This document shows, in pieces, positions 15,238 to 23,028 of a stretch of 64,000 nucleotides of DNA. Both the position numbers and the translations under genes were made by a program. The notes below the pieces were generated by a model that did not search any database, was not told where the DNA came from, and worked only from the letters and a program-made list of their open reading frames with translations. This DNA is from JAAYXS01 sp964550375. GTDB taxonomy: Bacteria > Planctomycetota > Phycisphaerae > UBA1845 > Fen-1342. Location: NCBI GenBank assembly GCA_964550375.1, contig CAZJYX010000003.1:124001-188000 (forward strand). The letters run 5' to 3'. Numbering within the stretch: the stretch's first letter is position 1; the number at the start of each line of letters is the position of its first letter.

Positions 15238-15920
15238 CAAGTCCGCCGCGGACGCGGGCCGAGCTGGCTGCACTGATCGACCACACGCTGCTGAAGCCCG
15301 AGGCACGCCACGAGGATATCGACCAGCTTTGCCGCGAGTGCCAGGAGTACGGCTTTCACGCGGCCTGCGTGAACCCGCTATGGGTGCCGCGCTGCGTGCG
15401 CTGGCTGTTCAACGCACCGACGCGCGTGGCAACTGTGGTTGGCTTCCCGTTGGGCGCTTCGACGACGCCGGTGAAAGCGCTCGAAGCCCAGTCGGCGGTG
15501 GCGCACGGTGCCACCGAAGTGGACATGGTTGCCAACCTGGCCGCCCTGATCGGCAACGAGCGGCCGGCCGCCACACGCGACATTGCCGTGGTCGTTGCCG
15601 CCGTCAAGGAGGTCAACGAGCAGGCGATCGTAAAGGTGATCCTCGAGACCGCCGTGCTGACCGACGAGCAGATCATCCTGGGCTGCCGCTGCGCGCGCGA
15701 GGCTGAGGCGGACTTCGTGAAGACTTCCACCGGGTTTCATCCGGCCGGTGGGGCGACGGCGGCACGCGTCGCGCTGTTGCGCGAACACGCCGGCCCGCTG
15801 GGGGTCAAGGCCGCCGGCGGCATCCGCGACCTCGCCAACGCCCAGGCCATGCTGGCGGCTGGCGCGAACCGGCTGGGCATGTCGGCCAGCGTGGCCGTCG
15901 TGCGGTCGCTGCCGGAGTGA
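15234..15920 (+). CDS. deoC: Deoxyribose-phosphate aldolase
   Basis: Cleaves 2-deoxyribose-5-phosphate to acetaldehyde and glyceraldehyde-3-phosphate in nucleoside catabolism. The 228 residues start at TTG 15234, which overlaps the previous stop (TTGA) and has AAGGGAG 7-13 bases upstream. Family motifs: 'LIDHTLLKPEA' near the N-terminus, substrate Asp in 'ATEVDMVAN', Schiff-base Lys in 'ADFVKTSTGF' and the second Lys in 'GVKAAGGIRD'. Length is typical of class I DeoC. Its function has no evident tie to the ESCRT-like genes; co-transcription may be incidental. Confidence 0.96.
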   Translation: MTSPPRTRAELAALIDHTLLKPEARHEDIDQLCRECQEYGFHAACVNPLWVPRCVRWLFNAPTRVATVVGFPLGASTTPVKALEAQSAVAHGATEVDMVANLAALIGNERPAATRDIAVVVAAVKEVNEQAIVKVILETAVLTDEQIILGCRCAREAEADFVKTSTGFHPAGGATAARVALLREHAGPLGVKAAGGIRDLANAQAMLAAGANRLGMSASVAVVRSLPE

Positions 15921-16305
15921 CACCGGGCCGCTTTGGCGAACCTGTCGGCCCCATCGCCTAACCGCGCCGGAAAAGCTGACCGTCCCGTGACACGTGCGAT
16001 TGACGCAGCGCTACTCGCCGAACGCCTCGCCGCGCCGGCCAGCGCAGCCCCTCAAGGGATCGGCGTGCAACTCGACACGCCCGTTGCTTTGCTGGGACTA
16101 CCCTGGGGTGGCCCGTCGGAGCGCTCGACCGAGGAACCGGCAGCAATGCCCGCGCTGAGAGGACGCCAATCGCATCGGCTGTGAACCGGGCCGCGGCTGC
16201 CTGCAACGGAATCGCCTCCTCGCGATCACTCAGCGCAGCACCGGAGCGGATCTTTGACAACCAAATACCGCGGCCACTGGCGGGACGTCGGCCACCGGGA
16301 ACGCT
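15921..16305. other. Non-coding gap between convergent deoC and abgT
   Basis: 385 bases between two convergent genes. Short open frames exist on both strands but none has a ribosome binding site or a recognisable product. I see no repeat, RNA gene or clear stem-loop terminator. Confidence 0.5.
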
Positions 16306-17835
16306 TCAGAATCCCAGTGGCCACCCGACCATCAGCCATATGACCAGCAGCGCCGACCACACGATCAGGAACACCACCGTGTAGGGCAGCATCGTGGCTA
16401 CCAGCGTACCGATGCCGGCGCGCGGCTCATACTTCTGGAAGAACGCGATGATCAGCGCGAAGTACGACATCATCGGCGAGATGATGTTCGTGCAACTGTC
16501 GCCGACGCGGTAGGCGACCTGGATCAACTCCGGCGGGTGACCCAGCAACATGAACATTGGTATGAACACCGGCGCCATCACGGCCCACTTGGCGGAGGCG
16601 CTGCCGATTACCAGGTTGATAACGGCCGCCAGGAATACGAACGCGAGCAGCAGCGGAATGCTGGGCAAGCCAGAAGCGCGCAGTACATCCGCACCCTTCA
16701 CGGCGAACAGCAGGCCCAGGTTGGTCCAGTTGAAATAGGCGACGAACTGGGCGGCGAAAAAGACGAGCACCATGTAGTGCCCCATCGTGCCCATGGCCTT
16801 GGACATGCCCTTGATTGCGTCACGGTCGTTGCGGATAGTCCCGGCGCCGAAACCATAAGCCAGGCCGCACAGGCTCGCGCCGAGGAAGATGAAAGCGACA
16901 ATCCCGGACATGAAGGGCGAATGCAGCAGCTCACCCGTGTCAGGGTTCCGGAGAAAGCCGATCTGGGGCAGCGCGCCAGCCACCAGAAACGCCGCGAACA
17001 GCAGCGCCATCCCCAGCGCCCACCACAGGCCGCGCTTCTCGGTGGCATCGAGCGGCCTGACCACGCCGGCGTCCGCGGCATCGTCCGTGCCGCCGCCCTG
17101 CCACGGCCCCAGGCGCGGCTCGACCACTCGCTCGGTTACCCAGGTCCCCGCGGCGGTAATCACGAACGTCGAGGCGAACATGAAGAAGTAATTGCACGCC
17201 GGATTGACCCGGTATTCCGGGTCGATGATGCGTGCGGCCTCTTCGCTGAGTCCGGCGAGCAGTGGGTCGATCGTCCCGAGCAGCAGGTTGGCGCTGTAGC
17301 CGCCGGAGACGCCGGCGAAGGCCGCGGCCAGTCCCGCCAGCGGGTTGCGGCCGGCGGTCTTGAAGATGATGGCGGCCAGTGGCACGAGCAGCACGTAGCC
17401 GACTTCGCTGGCAGTGTTGGAGAGGATGCCGGCGAAGACGATCACGAGCGTGAGCAGTCGTGGCGGCGCGGCCAGCACCAGCCCGCGCATGCAGACGCCG
17501 ATGAGGCCGCTGTGCTCGGCGATGCCGATGCCGAGCAGCGCGACCAGCACGGTGCCGAGGGGCGCGAAGCTGGTGAAATTCGTCACCATGCTGGTGAGGA
17601 TGTAGTGCAACCCCCTGACTGAAAGCAGCGACCGGGAGTGGATGGTCTCCCCGGTGCCGGGGTGGTCGCCCTCGATTCCGGACCAGGCCGCGACTCCGGA
17701 GATAACGATCACGAGAAAGGCCAGAATGAGGAAGAGGACGGCCGGATCGGGGAGGGTGTTGCCGACCCGTTCAATGATAGACAGCGCCCGGGTGAGGATG
17801 CCGCCCGGCGCTTTTGGTCCGTTCCCAGCGGGCAT
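16306..17835 (-). CDS. AbgT-family transporter (p-aminobenzoyl-glutamate / antimetabolite efflux)
   Basis: Inner-membrane secondary transporter. I choose ATG 17835, giving 508 residues, because AGGAG stands about 12 bases before it. The frame is open for 34 more codons (to 17937) but those encode a Pro/Gly-rich stretch without a ribosome binding site. The protein has many membrane segments and AbgT family landmarks: 'RVGNTLPDPAVLFLILAF', 'SNTASEVGYVLLVPLAAIIF', 'AGVSGGYSANLLLGTIDPLL' and 'GDSCTNIISPMMSYFALIIA'. Family members import p-aminobenzoyl-glutamate or export sulfonamide-like compounds; the substrate cannot be told here. Confidence 0.94.
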   Translation of the reverse strand: MPAGNGPKAPGGILTRALSIIERVGNTLPDPAVLFLILAFLVIVISGVAAWSGIEGDHPGTGETIHSRSLLSVRGLHYILTSMVTNFTSFAPLGTVLVALLGIGIAEHSGLIGVCMRGLVLAAPPRLLTLVIVFAGILSNTASEVGYVLLVPLAAIIFKTAGRNPLAGLAAAFAGVSGGYSANLLLGTIDPLLAGLSEEAARIIDPEYRVNPACNYFFMFASTFVITAAGTWVTERVVEPRLGPWQGGGTDDAADAGVVRPLDATEKRGLWWALGMALLFAAFLVAGALPQIGFLRNPDTGELLHSPFMSGIVAFIFLGASLCGLAYGFGAGTIRNDRDAIKGMSKAMGTMGHYMVLVFFAAQFVAYFNWTNLGLLFAVKGADVLRASGLPSIPLLLAFVFLAAVINLVIGSASAKWAVMAPVFIPMFMLLGHPPELIQVAYRVGDSCTNIISPMMSYFALIIAFFQKYEPRAGIGTLVATMLPYTVVFLIVWSALLVIWLMVGWPLGF

Positions 17836-18285
17836 GTCTGCTACTGCTCCTTCTCCTGGTCCTGGTCCTGGCGTTGGAGGTTCGTCCGCACCAGCCTCTT
17901 GGATTCGCGTCGCTCTCCGGCTTGCCGCGGAGCTCATAGCGACTCGGCGGCACCCCGGCGGCGAGAAGTCGCGCGCCGAGGTCTGCCGTTCGCGGCGTCA
18001 AACGCCGGGCGGAACATGCCCTGGGGCAACGCGCCCGCACAGGTCGGAGGCTTCAGAACGGACAGGGTTGCATGGTACAAGGCCGGGCGCCACTCGCCAA
18101 CGCGCCGCGCCCGTAATGACTGCGGTCAGCGGTCGGCCCGTGGAAGAGTTCGGCGGGGCACGCCGCACTTGATCCCACGGGGCATCGGGCGTATTAGCAG
18201 TACATTCGGCGCCGGCCTGGCCGGCGGCGGCGGCGCGCCGACCGGACTCGAACCGCCCAGGTCGGGCGGAGGTAAAGAAGAACCC
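17836..18285. other. Divergent intergenic region abgT / apsK
   Basis: 450 bases between the divergent starts of the AbgT transporter and the APS kinase, so it must hold both promoters. The frames open across it extend the two genes upstream but look non-coding (Arg/Pro-rich, no ribosome binding site). A good GGAGG stands 8-12 bases before the apsK ATG. I could not pick a convincing -35/-10 pair. Confidence 0.45.
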
Positions 18286-18906
18286 ATGGCCAAGCAAGCT
18301 GCAACGAACATCACCTGGCACGAGGGACACGTCGAACGAAAACAGCGCGAGGAGCTGCTCAAGCAACGGGGAGCCACGATCTGGCTGACCGGGCTGAGCG
18401 CGTCGGGCAAGAGCACGATCGCGTTCAGCGTGGAGCACGCGCTGGTTGAACGCGGCCGCCTGGCCTACGTCCTCGACGGCGACAACATCCGGCACGGGTT
18501 GAACAAGAATCTGGGCTTCTCGCCGGAGGATCGCGAGGAGAATATCCGCCGCATCGGCGAGGTTGCGCGGCTGTTTGCCGACGCGGGCGTGCTGACGTTC
18601 ACCAGCTTCATCAGCCCGTATCGGGCGGATCGGGATCGGGCGCGGGAGATTCACAAGGCGGCCGGCCTGCCGTTCATCGAGGTGTACGTGAAGGCCTCGG
18701 TGGAAACGTGCGAGCAGCGCGATCCTAAGGGCTTGTATGCCAAGGCCCGCGCGGGGCAGATCCCGGAGTTCACGGGCATCTCGGCGCCGTACGAGGAGCC
18801 CTTGCAGCCGGAGCTGCTGATCGATGCCGACCGGCTGACAGTACAACAGGCCGCCCAGACCGTGCTCGACTACCTCACGGCGCAGGGTTTGCTGGAGCGC
18901 GCGTAA
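18286..18906 (+). CDS. cysC: Adenylylsulfate kinase
   Basis: Phosphorylates APS to PAPS in sulfate activation. ATG 18286 is preceded by GGAGG; the open frame upstream is not part of the gene. In 206 residues: Walker A in 'WLTGLSASGKST', the APS-binding motif 'VLDGDNIRHGLNKNLGFS', 'EDREENIRRIGEVARLFADA', and the typical lid region 'DPKGLYAKARAGQIPEFTGI' followed by the PYE motif. It is a stand-alone kinase; no ATP sulfurylase gene (cysD/cysN/sat) is close by. Confidence 0.96.
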   Translation: MAKQAATNITWHEGHVERKQREELLKQRGATIWLTGLSASGKSTIAFSVEHALVERGRLAYVLDGDNIRHGLNKNLGFSPEDREENIRRIGEVARLFADAGVLTFTSFISPYRADRDRAREIHKAAGLPFIEVYVKASVETCEQRDPKGLYAKARAGQIPEFTGISAPYEEPLQPELLIDADRLTVQQAAQTVLDYLTAQGLLERA

Positions 18907-18961
18907 CGCCGCGGACGGCGGCACTTGCCAAACGTGCACCGGGCGAAGACCATCGGCGGCG

Positions 18962-19840
18962 ATGGCTGGGCAGACGCTGACGGAGATTCGGGGCTTGCTG
19001 GCGGCGGCCGGACTGGCGCCGCGGCACCGCTACGGCCAAAACTTCCTGATCGACCTGAATCTCATGGGGAAGGTCGTCGCGGCGGGGGAGTTGTGCGCGG
19101 ACGACATCGTTCTTGAGGTAGGCTGCGGCACCGGCTCGCTCTCCGAGATGCTGCTGGCGAGCGGGGCGCGGGTCGTCGGCGTCGAGATCGACCGGGGCCT
19201 GCAAGCCGTGCTGCGCGACCGGCTGGGTGGCAATCCGTGCTTCACGCTGGTCCAGGGCGATGCGCTGGCCGGCAAGCACGCCGTGAACCCGCTGATACTA
19301 ACGGCCCTCGCCCAGCACTCGCCCGGGCCCGGCGGTCACCGCAAGCTGGTAGCCAACCTGCCGTACCAGATCGCAACCCCCCTGCTCGTCGAGCTGTTAC
19401 AGGTTCAACCGGCTTTCGAACGCCTGACCTGCACAATACAGCGCGAGGTCGGCGAGCGGCTGGCGGCCGCCGCCGGTTCGGAAGCCTACGGCCCGGTGTC
19501 CGTCATTGCGCAGAGCCTGGGCCGCATCGAGCTGCTGGCGATTCTGCCGCCGTCGGCGTTCTGGCCCCGACCGCAGGTCGAATCGGTGCTGATCACGATC
19601 CGGCCGGACCCGGAGGCGCTGGCGCGGATCGAGGACCTGTCCGGCTTCGTTCGCCTGGTGCACGACGCGTTTGCCCAGCGGCGCAAGATGCTGCGGCGGC
19701 TGTTTCGCGATTGGGACCCCCTGATCGCGCTGACCGTCCTGGGCCGGGCCGGCGTCAGTCCGGACGACCGGCCGGAGACCATTGCGCCGGGTCAGTGGCG
19801 GAGGCTGCATGCCGAGCTGCTGCGGGCTGGTCCGCCATGA
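18962..19840 (+). CDS. rsmA: 16S rRNA adenine dimethyltransferase RsmA (KsgA)
   Basis: Dimethylates two adjacent adenosines in the 3' helix of 16S rRNA during small-subunit assembly. The 292 residues show 'RYGQNFLIDLNLMGKVV', SAM-binding motif I 'VLEVGCGTGSLSEMLL', 'VVGVEIDRGL', catalytic motif 'LVANLPYQIATPLL', and the C-terminal region 'PRPQVESVLITIRP' with the RRKMLRR helix. Length is slightly above the usual 270. The last 86 bases overlap the 3' end of the convergent hydrolase gene. Confidence 0.95.
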   Translation: MAGQTLTEIRGLLAAAGLAPRHRYGQNFLIDLNLMGKVVAAGELCADDIVLEVGCGTGSLSEMLLASGARVVGVEIDRGLQAVLRDRLGGNPCFTLVQGDALAGKHAVNPLILTALAQHSPGPGGHRKLVANLPYQIATPLLVELLQVQPAFERLTCTIQREVGERLAAAAGSEAYGPVSVIAQSLGRIELLAILPPSAFWPRPQVESVLITIRPDPEALARIEDLSGFVRLVHDAFAQRRKMLRRLFRDWDPLIALTVLGRAGVSPDDRPETIAPGQWRRLHAELLRAGPP

Positions 19841-20549
19841 CATGCCGGGCGATGCTCACACGGACGAAGTCCGGGCTGGTAACGTCGGTGTGTCCGCCGT
19901 AGTAGCCGTACTGGCGAAACTCCGGCCGCCAGGCAATGTTCGTAACACGGTCGGCCCCCTTGGGCGGATGCAGCCCAACCGCCCCGGCGCCGTCGGCGAA
20001 CGGAATGCCGTCAATGGTCCCGATCGGCTTCATCAGCACAGTCAGGACGGCATCCTCGCTTGAGTAGTAGTTGTAGATCCGGCCGCGCACGCGCGGCAGC
20101 GCTTTGGTGATGTCGTATTGGTGGTAGAGACTCGATGAGAGCAGAACCACGTTGTTGACGTAGTAGCCGGGCTTGAGGTTTTCGAGGGCCCAGATCGCGA
20201 CGCCGGTGCCGGCCGACAGGCCGATCAGGTTTACCTCGCCGTTGGGGTATTCGTCGATGTATTGCTCGATGTGCCGGGCCAGCCGCAGCCCGCCCAGCCG
20301 CGCGTTGCCCAAGCGCTGGTCGATCGGCGCAACGAACGAGACCGTCCACATCACCGAGGCGACCTGCCCCGGATAGCCGGCCCGTTCGAGCCCGCGCCGG
20401 ATGCCCTGATCCCCGAAGTCGATATTCCCCGCCCCGGGCGCGTAGAAGACGATGCCGTGCGCGGCCTTCGGCCCGAAGGTCGGTCCACAGCCGGTCAGCA
20501 CTGACAGAAACGCGCCGGCAACCAGTACGATCTGCAAATGACGGCCCAT
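19755..20549 (-). CDS. Lipoprotein alpha/beta hydrolase
   Basis: A 264-residue predicted lipoprotein: signal peptide with lipobox 'LSVLTGCGP' (Cys at 21). The mature part has an alpha/beta-hydrolase look, with the nucleophile elbow G-x-S-x-G in 'VNLIGLSAGTGVAIWALENL', a later Asp region 'YYSSEDAVLTV' and a candidate catalytic His in 'YGGHTDV'. The enzyme would be anchored at the membrane facing the periplasm; substrate unknown (esterase or lipase-like). The extreme C-terminus (about 28 codons) lies opposite the end of rsmA, so it may be poorly conserved. Confidence 0.75.
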   Translation of the reverse strand: MGRHLQIVLVAGAFLSVLTGCGPTFGPKAAHGIVFYAPGAGNIDFGDQGIRRGLERAGYPGQVASVMWTVSFVAPIDQRLGNARLGGLRLARHIEQYIDEYPNGEVNLIGLSAGTGVAIWALENLKPGYYVNNVVLLSSSLYHQYDITKALPRVRGRIYNYYSSEDAVLTVLMKPIGTIDGIPFADGAGAVGLHPPKGADRVTNIAWRPEFRQYGYYGGHTDVTSPDFVRVSIARHVMADQPAAARHAASATDPAQWSPAGRPD

Positions 20550-20660
20550 GGCGGGGTAACCCGTGCCAGAAGGCGGCGCTGCTCGCGGCGCCGCGATGGG
20601 AGTATTGTAGCAGCCGCCGCGGCGGTCGCCACAGTCAGACCGGTGCGCGTCGGCGAGCGG

Positions 20661-21062
20661 TCAGTCGCGCGTCGGTTCAGCCGCGGCCCGGAAGCCTGGA
20701 ATGCGCAGATTCTCTTCCGGCTTCTCGTCCGGATGCACGGCGAAGACCTCGACACGGGCGATGTCCTCGAACGGAACCACGATGACGTAGGCGCCCACCT
20801 GGTAGTTCTCGTCAACCGGCACGCACTCGAAGGCCAGCGCGCTGCTCATCTCCATGCTGGCCATTTCGCGCATCTCGTAGCTCAGGCCGTCCTTGAGATA
20901 GAGGATGATGCGCGTCTCGAGCTCCTGGCAGTATTCGAGGTACTCGGAGGACCCGTTGCCGCTCTTGCCGGCGTCCGGGAACTTCCGGCGGGCACAGCGT
21001 GCCTTGGCCTCGTCAATCTGGCGCTGGAGTCCCCCACCGTGAAACCAGTCATAGTTGAACAT
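20661..21062 (-). CDS. Conserved-looking hypothetical protein
   Basis: I set the start at ATG 21062 (product MFNYDWFHGGGLQRQIDEAK...), which has GAGGT 9 bases upstream; the frame upstream adds 12 unlikely residues. The 133-residue soluble protein has an N-terminal helical segment with Cys and a C-terminal beta-rich half ('SALAFECVPVDENYQ', 'VGAYVIVVPFEDIARVEVFA'). I do not recognise a family. It has no signal peptide and no metal motif; it is separated from the divergent queG by 56 bases. Confidence 0.65.
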   Translation of the reverse strand: MFNYDWFHGGGLQRQIDEAKARCARRKFPDAGKSGNGSSEYLEYCQELETRIILYLKDGLSYEMREMASMEMSSALAFECVPVDENYQVGAYVIVVPFEDIARVEVFAVHPDEKPEENLRIPGFRAAAEPTRD

Positions 21063-21118
21063 GAACGTACCTCGCTTCACGGGCGCATCCCGCAGCACCG
21101 TTTGAACTCGACAACATC

Positions 21119-22228
21119 ATGCAGCTATCATCGACCCATGTGAGGCCGACCAACATTGCCCAACTCGCGAAAACCTTCGGCCAGGCCATCGGCTTTGACC
21201 GCGTGGGTATCGCGCCGGCCCGCCCGCTCGCGCGGGCCCAGTATTATAAGGCCTGGCTGGCCAGCGGGCACGCCGCCGGCATGACCTACCTGCACCGGCA
21301 TGTTGAGCTGCGCGCGGACCCCGCGAAGCTGCTGCCGGGCGCGCGCTCGATAATCTGCGTGGCCCTGAACTATCGGCGCAGTCCGGCTGAACGACGGACG
21401 GATGGTCCGCAGGGCCGGGTGGCCATGTATGCCCAATGTCCGGACTATCACGTGCTCATGCGCGCCATGTTGGAGACGCTGCTGGAGCGGCTGCGGCGGG
21501 AGGCGGGGGTGCAGTTTGAGGCGCGGGTGTGCGTGGATACCGCACCGGTGCTGGAGCGGGAGTTGGCGTGTTCGGCGGGGGTTGGCTGGATCGGGAAGAA
21601 TACGTGCTTGCTCGACCGGCAACTGGGCTCCTATGTCTTTTTGGGAGAGGCGCTTACAACTCTGGACCTGCCTGCCGATGAACCTGTCGCTGACGGCTGT
21701 GCGAGGTGCACGCGTTGTGTGGATGCCTGTCCGACGGGAGCGCTCACGGCCCCGTACAACCTGGACGCGTCCCGCTGTATCAGTTACTTGACAATCGAGC
21801 ATCGGGGGAACATCCCTGCCACCCTGCAGCCGCTGGTCGGGGACTGGGTGTTCGGCTGTGACGTGTGCCAGCAGGTGTGCCCGTACAACCGGAAAGCAGC
21901 CGACGTCTGCAATTCGAAGCTACCGGCTGGGGGGATATCCGCCCGCCTGGAGCTGCTTGAATTGCTGGCCATTGGCAGGGGGGCGTACCGGCGGTTATTG
22001 GACGGAACCGCCTGCCACCGGGCTCGGGTGCCGATGTGGCGCCGGAATGCGGCAACTGCACTCGGGAACATTGACGCTAAGGGCGGCACGGCGGGCGGCG
22101 CGGTTATGGCTGCCCTCGCGCAAGCCGCTGGCGACGAGAACGCCCTGGTTCGCTCGGCCGCCGAGGACGCCCGACGGCGGCTTTATCCAGACACCAGGCC
22201 GGCGGGAGAATCCCTGCGATCGATGTAA
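21119..22228 (+). CDS. queG: Epoxyqueuosine reductase QueG
   Basis: Cobalamin- and iron-sulfur-dependent enzyme that reduces epoxyqueuosine to queuosine in tRNA. The 369 residues show the N-terminal family region ('GFDRVGIAPARPL', 'GHAAGMTYLHRH'), the catalytic domain ('VCVDTAPVLERELACSAGVG', 'WIGKNTCLL'), two [4Fe-4S] motifs ('CARCTRCVDACPTGAL' and 'CDVCQQVCPYNR'), and a C-terminal HEAT-like helical part. Together with queF at 6.6 kb it indicates de novo queuosine synthesis in this organism. Confidence 0.95.
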   Translation: MQLSSTHVRPTNIAQLAKTFGQAIGFDRVGIAPARPLARAQYYKAWLASGHAAGMTYLHRHVELRADPAKLLPGARSIICVALNYRRSPAERRTDGPQGRVAMYAQCPDYHVLMRAMLETLLERLRREAGVQFEARVCVDTAPVLERELACSAGVGWIGKNTCLLDRQLGSYVFLGEALTTLDLPADEPVADGCARCTRCVDACPTGALTAPYNLDASRCISYLTIEHRGNIPATLQPLVGDWVFGCDVCQQVCPYNRKAADVCNSKLPAGGISARLELLELLAIGRGAYRRLLDGTACHRARVPMWRRNAATALGNIDAKGGTAGGAVMAALAQAAGDENALVRSAAEDARRRLYPDTRPAGESLRSM

Positions 22229-22294
22229 CCAGTATGGAGTATGTCGGAATGCGACCGGCAAGCGGGTGTAGGCAGCGCGGGGAGGAGATCGCGA

Positions 22295-22834
22295 TCAAAC
22301 CGTGGCATGTGGGGGCCCGCCTGCTTCAATCGGGCTGCCCGTCGGCCGGCCGAGGTCTGGCAGCGGCGCCGGAGGGAGGCAGGTGTCCATCGTGACCTCG
22401 ACGGAGAAGCGCCCCAGGGCCGAATCGCAGGGCAGGACCAATACGGGCGAATGGCTTCCTGCGGGAAGCGCGTCAGTGCCGCCGAGGAGGACGCGGGGAA
22501 GCGAGATGCTGACGTCGAGGCCCTCCAGGCTGGCCTTGGCATGCCCGGCCACCATGTTGGCCAGCTCGCCGAGTGCATCGGCGAGCTCCGGCGAGGCGGG
22601 TGCCACGTCTGTCTCGGCGAACTTGCTGGCCACGCGCACCGCCGTGATCCTCGAGAAACACAGCCTGACGCTGCCGCTGGCGTCGCCGGAGAAGCCGATG
22701 AGGGCGGCAACATCAGCGCGGGCCTCGTCGGGCTCGCGTACGCGGGCTTTGCCGATCAACACGTGAGTGTTGAGCATGGTGGCAAAGACGTTCTTCGTCG
22801 AGGTGACGAACGGGTTGATATAGCGTACGTTCAT
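22295..22834 (-). CDS. cheX: CheX/CheC-type chemotaxis phosphatase
   Basis: A 179-residue protein starting at ATG 22834 (MNVRYINPFVTSTKNVFATM), the typical CheX opening. The family active-site region is seen as 'ELADALGELANMVAGHAKAS', where E-x-x-N (ELAN) would act on phospho-CheY. The fold continues with 'GSVRLCFSRITAVRVASKF'. It would shut off the chemotaxis signal. It is next to a chemoreceptor gene on the same strand (about 200 bases apart). The C-terminus after residue 150 is Pro-rich and outside the domain. Confidence 0.82.
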   Translation of the reverse strand: MNVRYINPFVTSTKNVFATMLNTHVLIGKARVREPDEARADVAALIGFSGDASGSVRLCFSRITAVRVASKFAETDVAPASPELADALGELANMVAGHAKASLEGLDVSISLPRVLLGGTDALPAGSHSPVLVLPCDSALGRFSVEVTMDTCLPPAPLPDLGRPTGSPIEAGGPPHATV

Positions 22835-23028
22835 AGCCCTTCGCCGGCGCGGTCCGACCATCCTGTATCGTCAAGTCGGCCGGGTTTGATCTGGCGACTC
22901 GCCGGCAATTCGTTGGCGAGCGGCGGGGCGCTGAGGCACAGGGATCGGTGTTCTTCCGATAAAGGCACGGGGCGGCGCCGGTCTTGACCGGGCACCGCCC
23001 TTGCACCGCTGGCTGGACGAAAGCACGC

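Noticed and set aside
15933..16184. 83-codon plus-strand open frame after deoC
   Set aside because: Ala/Pro-rich product without motif or ribosome binding site; treated as non-coding.
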